Origin: Prevotellaceae bacterium UBA4359 | Lineage (GTDB): Bacteria; Bacteroidota; Bacteroidia; Bacteroidales; Bacteroidaceae | Reading direction: 5' to 3' | Assembly (NCBI GenBank): GCA_002393555.1 | Contig: DGSP01000062.1 | Span: 1-28,787, forward strand | Length of the DNA: 28,787 nt | Shown here: in pieces, positions 14,973 to 22,351 of the stretch | Layout of the letters: each line of letters opens with the position of its first letter | How positions within the stretch are numbered: position 1 is the first letter of the stretch | Made by a program: the position numbers and the translations under genes | The notes under the pieces: generated by a model | What the model was told of the DNA's origin: nothing | Databases searched by the model: none | The model's input: the letters and a program-made list of their open reading frames with translations, nothing else

Positions 14973-16637
14973 CTAAAATTTTCTGATTTTCAACACAGGC
15001 ATCACCCCATTCATCGGCTCAGGCAGATAGACGATGAGGGCCTCGGGAGTGCGCTCAAATCGCACCTTGCCGTGGCCGAGCAGTTCCACCCGCCCGATGC
15101 GGTCAGGGAACAAGGTGGAGCCATCGGCCAACGACTTCACACGGACGATGCCGTCAGCAGGCCATCCCAACGCAGCCAGATAGAGATACTTCTCAGTCTG
15201 TGTGAATCGGATTTCCTCACTGCCAGCCTTGATGTACTGCCCATCGTTAAACCCTTGGTCGTTAATCTTGATGTCAGCATTGGCAATAGGTCCCTCGCCA
15301 AAAATCTTCCACGGACGAGTCTTGTAGATAGCCTCGCCATTCACCTTCATCCACGCCCCAAACTCCCTCATGATGGCCAGTTCCTTCTCGTCGGGAGTGC
15401 CGTCGGCTCTCAATGGTACCGATAGCAACATGTTGCCGTTCTTCGAGACAATGTCCATCAGCAGTTTAGCCACGGTGGCAGCACTCTTGTAGCCGTTGCG
15501 CTCATACACACCCCGGTCATAGTGCCAGTTGCCCAGACAGTTGCAACACTGCCACGGACGAGGCACAATCTGGTTGGGCGCACCGCGCTCCACGTCCCAC
15601 ACGAGGGCATCCTTCATGTCCTCCTTCAGAATCTTGCCAAACACCACCGCCTGGTTCTTGCCCCCATGAGTGGCTGCACTGTGGTTATACGTATGGGCAG
15701 CAATCTTCAGTCCTGCATCGCTCAGAGGGTAGAAAGGCAGCACCGTCACGTCGAAGTAGAGCAAGTCGGGGTTGTAGCGGTTGATGGCATCGAGCGTGCG
15801 GTTATAGAAATTCGTCACAAACTCCTGGCTCGGAGGGCATGCCCCATTCTCCCACCCCCACTGGTTGTGGATGCTCCGGTTGTCCCATGTCCTTTCCGAA
15901 AAGTCGTGGTCTTGCTGATAGAGTTTCTGCGGGTCAAGCCCCTTCCACCACTTCTCCGAGCCATCAGGGTTAGGCTTGTAGCCATCCTCCTTCGTCAACC
16001 AACCGTCATACTTCACACCACGCTTCTCGCCCCTCAGGTCGAAGCGGCGCGACGGCTCATACCATATCCATGCGTGGTCGGCATGGAAAGAGATGCCGAG
16101 GGGAAGTCCAGCCTTCTTGGCCGCCTGAGCCCATCCAGCCAGAATGTCCTTGTGAGGCCCGATGTTCTGCGAGTTCCACTCCTGATACTTCGAGTCCCAG
16201 AGGTCGAAGTTGTCGTGGTGGTTGCCCAGGGCAAAGAAATAACGCGCACCGCACTCTTCCTTGTAGAACCTCACCAACTCGTCGGGCGACCAGTTCTCAG
16301 CCTTGAAGAGGGGAAGGATGTCCTTAAACCCCACCTCCGAAGGGTGTCCGTAGTGTTCACGGTGGTAGTTGGCCTTATAGGTGCCCTCCATGTAGAGTTC
16401 ACGCGCCATCCAGTCGCCGCTCCCTTCCACACACTGAGGCCCCCAATGCGCCCAGATGCCGAACTTCGCATCGCGGAACCATTCCGGCACCTCATAGTGG
16501 CGTAAGGATTCCCAATCTGGAGTGAACTGGCCTGTAGCCATCCGTTCGTCCGTTTCCAGTACAGGGATTGGGTAGTCTTGTCCCTGCATAGCCATCGATG
16601 TTGTCAGCATCAGGGCTAAAACAAAATTTTTCTTCAT
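14973..16637 (-). CDS. Exported alpha-L-fucosidase, GH29
   Basis: The product has 554 residues. It begins with a signal peptide (MKKNFVLALMLTTSMAMQGQ). The GH29 barrel shows WFRDAKFGIWAHWGPQ (residues 53-68), YFFALGNHHDNFDLWDSK (133-150), and DLLYFDVTVLPF with the expected nucleophile Asp296. A C-terminal beta domain follows from about residue 430. It removes terminal L-fucose from glycans such as mucin or plant polymers, probably in the periplasm. It is the last gene of the fucose cluster, 81 bp after the kinase fusion. The variable acid/base residue was not assigned. The Trp-rich insertion around residues 190-260 suggests a specific linkage preference that cannot be read here. Confidence 0.92.
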   Translation of the reverse strand: MKKNFVLALMLTTSMAMQGQDYPIPVLETDERMATGQFTPDWESLRHYEVPEWFRDAKFGIWAHWGPQCVEGSGDWMARELYMEGTYKANYHREHYGHPSEVGFKDILPLFKAENWSPDELVRFYKEECGARYFFALGNHHDNFDLWDSKYQEWNSQNIGPHKDILAGWAQAAKKAGLPLGISFHADHAWIWYEPSRRFDLRGEKRGVKYDGWLTKEDGYKPNPDGSEKWWKGLDPQKLYQQDHDFSERTWDNRSIHNQWGWENGACPPSQEFVTNFYNRTLDAINRYNPDLLYFDVTVLPFYPLSDAGLKIAAHTYNHSAATHGGKNQAVVFGKILKEDMKDALVWDVERGAPNQIVPRPWQCCNCLGNWHYDRGVYERNGYKSAATVAKLLMDIVSKNGNMLLSVPLRADGTPDEKELAIMREFGAWMKVNGEAIYKTRPWKIFGEGPIANADIKINDQGFNDGQYIKAGSEEIRFTQTEKYLYLAALGWPADGIVRVKSLADGSTLFPDRIGRVELLGHGKVRFERTPEALIVYLPEPMNGVMPVLKIRKF

Positions 16638-16718
16638 AGGTTAATAGTTGTTTGTTAGTGATATAAAATTAGAGGTACAATAGAAGATGTTGAAGTCTTT
16701 GTATTGTCTTTCGGCATT

Positions 16719-17888
16719 TCATCTTCTTCTGATTCTCAAAGGTATTGCCTCCTGGTGCTGCTGGCAGAAGGCTGTGGCATCGGCGACGACAAGAGCCAAG
16801 TAGCCTCCACCTCCTGCACCAGGCATTTTCCATGCCAGCACGTCGGGCATGGCGGCATACTGGTCGATGCATTCCTGCACCCCCGGTTGCAGCATGGCAG
16901 GGAAGAGGGTGACTTGTGCCAGGAAAGAGGCTCGATAAGCCTCGGCAAAAGCAGGGAGGTCAGTTCTCATGATGGCGTCCCAACATTGTTCGGCGGCCTT
17001 AGTCAGAGCCTTCACGTTGGCTTCGTTGATTTGTTTACCTTCTATCACGGAGCAGTCGGGACGACGCGGGAACATGAGAATGAGGCACAGGTGTTGCTCC
17101 AGCCAGTGGAGAATCTTTTCATCCCCACACCGCTCTATCCGCTTGGGCCAGTAGTGTGCATCGTAGAGATGGCGACAGAGACCCGGCACACAGATTCCTA
17201 TGGCATCTTGTGCACCGCTGATGATGCCGTCGGTGCGCTCAGGGTCATTCTCAAAGCAGAACACCAGTTTCGCCAGCATTTCAGGCTCCATGTCGGGCAG
17301 ACGGACAGGCCAGATACGCTTGATTTGATTGCGTGTGGAGGTAGAGAGTCCACAGCGTTCCCGAATCTCGAAAGTGGGGACAAGGGAGATGGTGATGGCC
17401 CATCCTGGAGCATACGTGCTCACGTAGGGCTGGTCTATCCATGTGCCGGCCAAATCGAGTCGGGTGGGAATGCCCGTTTGTGCCAGCGTGTGCTTGAGGT
17501 CGGTGCTGCTGCGCGCTGTCAGTCCATCGGCAGGTGTGCGGTTGAGCACGATGTACTCGATGCCACGCTCCTCGCAGAACTTACGCTTTTCCTCACTGGC
17601 ACCATCTGCATTCACCACGAAACGGTCGGGCTTCAGGGCCTCCACCGTGGGGATGAAATCCATCACACCCGAACCTTGGTTGATGACAGCATCCTTCACA
17701 TAGCGGATGCTTTTCACCATGAACAGACGTTCCTGTTCAGGGTAGAGCGTCTGGTGGTTTTTGTATTTCAGGATGGTGGCATCCGAGCCGATTCCCACAT
17801 AGAGGTCGCCATATTGGCTGGCTTGGCGGAAGAACTCCACGTGGCCACTGTGCAGGAGGTCGTAACAGCCGCTGACAAATACTTTCAT
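16719..17888 (-). CDS. Nucleotidyltransferase-GHMP kinase fusion in the fucose cluster
   Basis: The product has 389 residues. Residues 1-135 are a TagD/RfaE-type nucleotidyltransferase: VFVSGCYDLLHSGHVEFF with HSGH at 13-16, GSD at 34-36, and GLTARSSTDLK at 122-132 corresponding to the RTxGISTTxI end motif. Residues about 140-389 resemble a GHMP sugar kinase: GIPTRLDLAGTWIDQPYV (substrate-binding start), IISGAQDAIGI (in the place of the phosphate loop) and MPGAGGGGYLALVV (355-368, C-terminal GHMP motif). Such a protein could phosphorylate a sugar and activate it with CTP or ATP, or only bind. The phosphate loop lacks the usual GLGSSS, so kinase activity is uncertain. It starts 12 bp after the dehydrogenase stop. 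The substrate is unknown; fucose or a derivative is an inference from context. Confidence 0.75.
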   Translation of the reverse strand: MKVFVSGCYDLLHSGHVEFFRQASQYGDLYVGIGSDATILKYKNHQTLYPEQERLFMVKSIRYVKDAVINQGSGVMDFIPTVEALKPDRFVVNADGASEEKRKFCEERGIEYIVLNRTPADGLTARSSTDLKHTLAQTGIPTRLDLAGTWIDQPYVSTYAPGWAITISLVPTFEIRERCGLSTSTRNQIKRIWPVRLPDMEPEMLAKLVFCFENDPERTDGIISGAQDAIGICVPGLCRHLYDAHYWPKRIERCGDEKILHWLEQHLCLILMFPRRPDCSVIEGKQINEANVKALTKAAEQCWDAIMRTDLPAFAEAYRASFLAQVTLFPAMLQPGVQECIDQYAAMPDVLAWKMPGAGGGGYLALVVADATAFCQQHQEAIPLRIRRR

Positions 17889-17900
17889 GAATGTTAAAGG

Positions 17901-18920
17901 TTAAAATTTCACCAAGATTCTGAACACCTTGCCGGGGTTTTGACTCCACCACTGCATGGTTGCCAGAGCCTCTTCGGGTTGGATGACTTTCGTGATGAGT
18001 CGGTCGATGGGAGCGGTGCCTTTCTCCAGATAGCGGATGACGGCACGGAAGTCTTCAGGGGTTGCATTGCGCGACCCCCTGATGTCGAGTTCCTTCTGCA
18101 CGAAAAGTTTAGTCTGGAAGGTGACATCAGACTTGGCATAACCGATGCAGGCCACCCTACCCGTGAAGGCGACTTCGTTGACTGCCATTTGGTAGGTGAA
18201 GGGATTGCCGACTGCTTCCACTATGACATCCGGGCCATAGCCACCAGTGATGTCAACAAGTCGTTGATGCACATCCTCAGTCTTGGTGTTGACGGTAAAG
18301 GCAGCACCCATCTGTTGGGCCAATGCCAGTTTCTCGTCGTCAAGGTCTGCGGCGATAACGATGGCTCCACGAGTGGCTGCGCGAACGATGGCTCCCATGC
18401 CGACCATGCCGCATCCGATGACCATGACGGTGTCAACATCAGTCACTTGTGCGCGATTGATGGCGTGGAAACCCACGCTCATTGGCTCAATCAGGGCACT
18501 GGTCTTGGTGGTCAGAGTGCCTGCCGGAATGATTTTCTGCCAAGGCATCAAGATGTACTCTTTCATGGCACCGTTGCGCTGCACACCCAGTGTTTCGTTG
18601 TGCTGGCAGGCATTCACCCTTCCGTTTCGGCAGGAGGCGCAATGGTTGCAGTTGGTGTAGGGATTGCAGGTGACGACCATGCCAGGCTTCAGACTTTCGG
18701 GTACACCGCTTCCCACGGCTTCGATGACGGCACCTATCTCATGTCCGGGAATGACAGGATTAAGTGCCATTGTGTTTCGGCCCATGAAGGTGTTGAGGTC
18801 AGAGCCACAGAAACCCACATAGTGGAGACGGAGCAGCACTTCCCCAGTCTTTGGGGCTGCGGGCTTCTCCACATCAATGATGTTTAATTCTTGTGAATGA
18901 GAAATTTGTATTGCTTTCAT
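17901..18920 (-). CDS. Zinc-dependent MDR dehydrogenase, sugar-acid or polyol type
   Basis: The product has 339 residues from ATG 18920, one base after the FucP stop. The longer frame to 18956 runs into fucP and is rejected. Catalytic zinc ligands are Cys38 (GFCGSD) and His60-Glu61 (IPGHEIG); structural zinc ligands are Cys91, Cys94, Cys97 and Cys105. The NAD(P) Rossmann motif reads VIGCGMVGMGAI. The C-terminal KELDIRGSRNATPEDF is typical of the group containing L-galactonate 5-dehydrogenase (LgoD/YjjN) and RspB. Since L-fuconate is 6-deoxy-L-galactonate, oxidation of fuconate or of a later keto acid is a sensible guess. The position between fucP and the kinase fusion supports a role in fucose catabolism. 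The exact substrate cannot be read. Confidence 0.85.
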   Translation of the reverse strand: MKAIQISHSQELNIIDVEKPAAPKTGEVLLRLHYVGFCGSDLNTFMGRNTMALNPVIPGHEIGAVIEAVGSGVPESLKPGMVVTCNPYTNCNHCASCRNGRVNACQHNETLGVQRNGAMKEYILMPWQKIIPAGTLTTKTSALIEPMSVGFHAINRAQVTDVDTVMVIGCGMVGMGAIVRAATRGAIVIAADLDDEKLALAQQMGAAFTVNTKTEDVHQRLVDITGGYGPDVIVEAVGNPFTYQMAVNEVAFTGRVACIGYAKSDVTFQTKLFVQKELDIRGSRNATPEDFRAVIRYLEKGTAPIDRLITKVIQPEEALATMQWWSQNPGKVFRILVKF

Positions 18921-18921
18921 T

Positions 18922-20238
18922 TTATCTGTTAAGTTTTGCGAATGAACGATATCCATAGATGATAATGACCAGGAAACAAATCAATGGCAGGATGAACGAG
19001 ATGTTCACGGCTGGATGGCCGAAGATGACCTGCTGGTCAATCAGCGCGCCCTGCAATGGTGGCATCAGCGCACCGCCGACGATGGCCATGACGAGGAAGG
19101 CGGCACCCAGATGGGTGTCTTTTGAATCGACGTTCTCCAATGCGATGCCGTAGATAGAGGGGAACATGATGGACATGAACAGGCTGATGCACACAAGGCT
19201 GTAGAGTCCCCACAAGCCTTCGATGCAGATGGCACCCAGTGTGCAGAGCGAAGCCCCCACACCAAACCACATCAGCAGTTGTCGTGTGTTCACGTAGCGC
19301 ATGATGAAGGTGCCGATGAATCGACCACCCAGATTGAGCGACATGGCCACAATATTATAGACTTGTGCGGTGGCCTTGTTGATGCCCAAGTGGTCGGCAT
19401 ACTGGATGATGAATGTCCACACCATGATTTGTGCAGCCACATAGCAGACTTGGGCGAAGACACCTTCGCGGTAAAGGGTGTTGGTCCAGAGGTTCTTGAG
19501 CGTCTCTTTTGTCGTGTGGGTCAGACCTTGGGCTTTTTGTTCCTCACTTTCAGTTTTGGGCATCTTGGTCAAGGCGATGACGGCGAACACACACACCACC
19601 ACGATGCCAATGGCCACGTAGGGGTTGCGAATCACGGCCAAGTCGTGCAGTCGGATGTCCGCTTTCTCGGCTTCCGACAACAAGGGGAAGATGATTTGTC
19701 CTGTTGCATCACGCTTGTCGGACAACAGGTGGGGCAGCACAATGAACGATGCCACCGCCATGCCGCTCAACGACCCCACAGGGTTGAAAGCCTGCGCCAG
19801 ATTCAGCCTTCGGGTGGAAGTGTCCTTATCGCCCAGCGAGAGAATGAAAGGGTTGGCTGTTGTCTCTAAGAATGCCAAGCCAAACGTGAGGATGTAGAGC
19901 GACACACAGAAGAACGAGAACTCTTGCCATTCGGCCGCAGGAATGAACAAAAATGCTCCGACTGCATAAAGGGCCAACCCCAACAGGATGCCGCTCTTGT
20001 AGGAGTATCTTCGGATGAATAAGGCCGCAGGAATGGCCATCGTGGCATAGCCTCCGTAGAAGGCGAACTGCACCATCGATGCTTTGGCTGCCGACAGTTC
20101 CATCACGGTCTGGAATGCAGCCACCATCGGGTTGGTGATGTCGTTGGCAAAGCCCCACAGAGCAAACAACGACGTGATGAGGATAAAAGTAAAGAGATAT
20201 TTCTTTGATACTAAAGGTTTCTTTTCCATGATTGTCAT
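18922..20238 (-). CDS. fucP: L-fucose:proton symporter FucP
   Basis: The product has 438 residues with about 12 predicted TM helices of the major facilitator superfamily. It carries family landmarks: FALWGFANDITNPMVAAFQ at helix 1, QFAFYGGYATMAIPA at helix 2, ILTFGLAFLETTANPFIL and LAQAFNPVGSLSGM. These match FucP/GluP of the FGHS family (TIGR00885-like), including the Asp in the first helix (FANDIT) that acts in proton coupling. Length is the same as E. coli FucP. It starts 9 bp after the amidohydrolase stop, and the dehydrogenase begins 1 bp after its own stop. It would import L-fucose released by the fucosidase. Confidence 0.93.
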   Translation of the reverse strand: MTIMEKKPLVSKKYLFTFILITSLFALWGFANDITNPMVAAFQTVMELSAAKASMVQFAFYGGYATMAIPAALFIRRYSYKSGILLGLALYAVGAFLFIPAAEWQEFSFFCVSLYILTFGLAFLETTANPFILSLGDKDTSTRRLNLAQAFNPVGSLSGMAVASFIVLPHLLSDKRDATGQIIFPLLSEAEKADIRLHDLAVIRNPYVAIGIVVVCVFAVIALTKMPKTESEEQKAQGLTHTTKETLKNLWTNTLYREGVFAQVCYVAAQIMVWTFIIQYADHLGINKATAQVYNIVAMSLNLGGRFIGTFIMRYVNTRQLLMWFGVGASLCTLGAICIEGLWGLYSLVCISLFMSIMFPSIYGIALENVDSKDTHLGAAFLVMAIVGGALMPPLQGALIDQQVIFGHPAVNISFILPLICFLVIIIYGYRSFAKLNR

Positions 20239-20247
20239 TTTAATTTC

Positions 20248-21132
20248 CTACTCTGACATATTCTTGATATAAGGCAGTTCGGGCAAGTTCTTGAAGCCGT
20301 AGAACTTCAATGCGTTCTGTCCGAGGAACAGAGCCTTCTCTTCGGATGTGAGTTGGTCGGACTTCGTGATGAAGTCATACGACATCTTGTAGGTGATGGC
20401 TGTGATGGTGCGGGGGTAGTCACTTCCCCACATCAACCTGTCCATGCCCACCCAATCGGCAGCCTGCCTGATGCTACGGATAGCAGATGGGTAGGGATAG
20501 AACTCGCTGTTGTAGAGCCAGGTGATACCGCCCGACTCTACCCTCACGTTCTCCCCTGCGAGCGCCAGTTTCACCTGACTCTCAAACGAGTTCGTGGTCA
20601 CCATACCAAAGTGCCCAATGGCCACTTTCAGTTGGGGACAGTCTTGAATCACCTCTTTCATCTCCCCTATTTGCTTCGGGTTGTCGCCCAAACACATGGA
20701 GAGTACCAGTCCCTCCTCCTCCATGTACTTGAAGACGGGCATCAGCGCCAAGAGCGGCTCCTGCATCCGATGGCCAGGGAAGGCGATGCCTTTCAGTCCA
20801 GCCGCCTGCACTGCCTTGGCTTCGTCGAGCGTCCATGCCATGCCCATGCAGAAAAAGCGGTCGGGGTACTTCTTCTGCACCTCGGTAAGATAAGCGTTTT
20901 GGTTGCCGTCGATGACCTCCTGCACCACCACCGCACCGCCCACTTGGGCATAGTTCATGTTGGAAAGGAATACCTCGGCCGAGTTCACGCCGTCAATCAT
21001 GAAGGGGGGAATCATCTGCACCTCTTCGTCCATAAAGATGCTCCTGCCGTTCTTCAGCGACAAGATTCTCTTGCCATCCACCCATGTGTCCTGCTTCAGC
21101 CACAGGTGGGAATGTGAGTCGATGATAGTCAC
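20248..21132 (-). CDS. Amidohydrolase-type lactonase (probable L-fuconolactonase)
   Basis: The product has 294 residues and uses a GTG start at 21132; an in-frame TAA lies 24 bp above it and no ATG precedes DSHSH. The metal site begins with DSHSHL (His7, His9), then AIGHFG and the C-terminal LMWGSDYPRT with the conserved Asp. This is the amidohydrolase-2 (COG2159/COG3618) pattern, to which the L-fuconate and related sugar lactonases of oxidative pathways belong. Next to an aldo/keto reductase and FucP it probably opens L-fucono-lactone to L-fuconate. A 28-bp tandem repeat fills the leader. The substrate is inferred from the neighbours. Confidence 0.82.
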   Translation of the reverse strand: MTIIDSHSHLWLKQDTWVDGKRILSLKNGRSIFMDEEVQMIPPFMIDGVNSAEVFLSNMNYAQVGGAVVVQEVIDGNQNAYLTEVQKKYPDRFFCMGMAWTLDEAKAVQAAGLKGIAFPGHRMQEPLLALMPVFKYMEEEGLVLSMCLGDNPKQIGEMKEVIQDCPQLKVAIGHFGMVTTNSFESQVKLALAGENVRVESGGITWLYNSEFYPYPSAIRSIRQAADWVGMDRLMWGSDYPRTITAITYKMSYDFITKSDQLTSEEKALFLGQNALKFYGFKNLPELPYIKNMSE

Positions 21133-21135
21133 TAT

Positions 21136-21205
21136 GAGTTTAGAGTTTAGGGGTTAGAGAGTAGAGTTTAGAGTTTAGGGATTAGAGAGTAGAGTTTAGA
21201 GAATC
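21136..21205. repeat. 28-bp tandem repeat, 2.5 copies, in the lactonase leader
   Basis: Units 21136-21163 and 21164-21191 (beginning GAGTTTAGAGTTTAGGG) differ at one base; a partial third follows to about 21205. It occupies most of the 91-bp gap between the reductase and lactonase genes and ends 3 bp before the GTG start. Each unit also contains a doubled GAGTTTA. Confidence 0.85.
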
Positions 21206-21223
21206 GCCAAGCGCATGGGCTTG

Positions 21224-22171
21224 TCATGAGTTTGCCCATGACACCCTCCTTTGGTCGCCAATGATGTCCTGCACCTCTTTCACCAGTTCCCAGTCGGGGG
21301 CTTGGTTTGCCCACTCTATGTTGCGTTTCACGTTGGCAGGGTTGGCCGACGAGAAGAGAGTGGCAGTAATGCGTGGATTGCTCACAGAATATTGGATGGC
21401 CAGTTGCTCGATGGGATAGTTCTTCTCAGCACAATGCCGAGCCGCCTTGGCACATGCTGCCACCAGCGGCTTCGGTGCAGGATGCCAGTCGGGCACACCA
21501 CGTTGCGACAACAGCCCCATGCTCAGAGGCGAGGCGTTGATGACTCCGATGCCGTGCTGTTCAAAGAAGTCGAGGAAATCCACCAGTTTATCGTCGTTCA
21601 GACAGTAGTGGCAGAAGTTCAGCACACTCTCCACAGTACCTTCCTCTGTATGTTCAATCACCCATTTCAGGTTTTCCAGTTGCAGGTCGGTGATGCCAAC
21701 ATGGCCCACCACACCCTCACGTTTCAGTTCCACCAGCGCGGGCAGTGTTTCATCCACCACCTTCTGCAAGCCACCTTCCATCGCCGCCTGAAACTCAATG
21801 TCGTGTACGTTGATGAGGTCGATGAAGTCGATGCCCAGACGCTCCATGCTTTCATAGACACTCTCCGTGGCACGTTTGCCAGAGTAGTCCCAGGTGTTCA
21901 CGCCGTCCTTGCCGTAGCGTCCCACCTTTGTGCTCAGGTAGTACTTCTCGCGTGGAATCCTCCGTAAAGCCTTGCCCAGCACGGTTTCGGCTTTGTAGTG
22001 GCCATAGTAGGGACTCACGTCAATCAGGTTGATGCCTCCTTCAATGGCGGCTTCCACTGCTTCAATGCTCTCGGCTTCCTTGGTGGAACGGAACACGCTG
22101 CCCAGCGATGAGGCACCGAAAGCGAGATGGGAGACTTTCATCCCCGTCTTTCCCAGTTCAGTATATCTCAT
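21224..22171 (-). CDS. Aldo/keto reductase, L-fucose or L-galactose dehydrogenase-like
   Basis: The product has 315 residues. The AKR tetrad is visible: Asp51 and Tyr56 in LIDVSPYYGHYKAETVLG, Lys82 in YYLSTKVGRYG, and His123 in LINVHDIEF. The N-terminal ELGKTGMKVSHLAFGASSLG and the WDYSGKRATESVYESMERLG segment match the L-galactose dehydrogenase / D-threo-aldose 1-dehydrogenase (L-fucose dehydrogenase) subgroup, which oxidises the C1 hydroxyl of L-fucose to a lactone. It is the first gene of the six-gene minus-strand cluster and has a TAACTTTG box 38 bp upstream. It would supply the lactone for the next gene. A general reductase role remains possible. Confidence 0.85.
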   Translation of the reverse strand: MRYTELGKTGMKVSHLAFGASSLGSVFRSTKEAESIEAVEAAIEGGINLIDVSPYYGHYKAETVLGKALRRIPREKYYLSTKVGRYGKDGVNTWDYSGKRATESVYESMERLGIDFIDLINVHDIEFQAAMEGGLQKVVDETLPALVELKREGVVGHVGITDLQLENLKWVIEHTEEGTVESVLNFCHYCLNDDKLVDFLDFFEQHGIGVINASPLSMGLLSQRGVPDWHPAPKPLVAACAKAARHCAEKNYPIEQLAIQYSVSNPRITATLFSSANPANVKRNIEWANQAPDWELVKEVQDIIGDQRRVSWANS

Positions 22172-22208
22172 AATCGTTTGAAGTTTTTATCATGTTTCTT
22201 TTTCGCCA

Positions 22209-22216
22209 CAAAGTTA
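22209..22216 (-). promoter_or_regulatory. -7 box for the fucose cluster
   Basis: The minus strand reads TAACTTTG (TAnnTTTG), 37 bp before the reductase ATG. No -33 TTTG is found at the usual distance, so an activator may be needed. Confidence 0.55.
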
Positions 22217-22270
22217 GGGGATTGGGGGTTGGGGAGGTTGCGGATAGCGTACAAATACTTTTGGATAGGT

Positions 22271-22316
22271 AAAAAAAGAGGGGGCTGCACGGGGGTGTGG
22301 TGTGTGTGCAGCCCCC
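22271..22316 (-). terminator. Rho-independent terminator for the beta-helix protein gene
   Basis: An 11-bp perfect stem GGGGGCTGCAC/GTGCAGCCCCC (22306-22316 with 22280-22290) encloses a CA-rich loop and, in the minus direction, is followed by TCTTTTTTT. It begins about 35 bp after the stop at 22352 and separates that transcript from the fucose cluster promoter. Confidence 0.88.
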
Positions 22317-22351
22317 TTTCTTCTTATGTTTTTGGGGTTGATGTGTGTGTG

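Noticed and set aside
16704..17897. 397-residue plus-strand frame
   Set aside because: It is antisense to the nucleotidyltransferase-kinase fusion, which has recognisable motifs.
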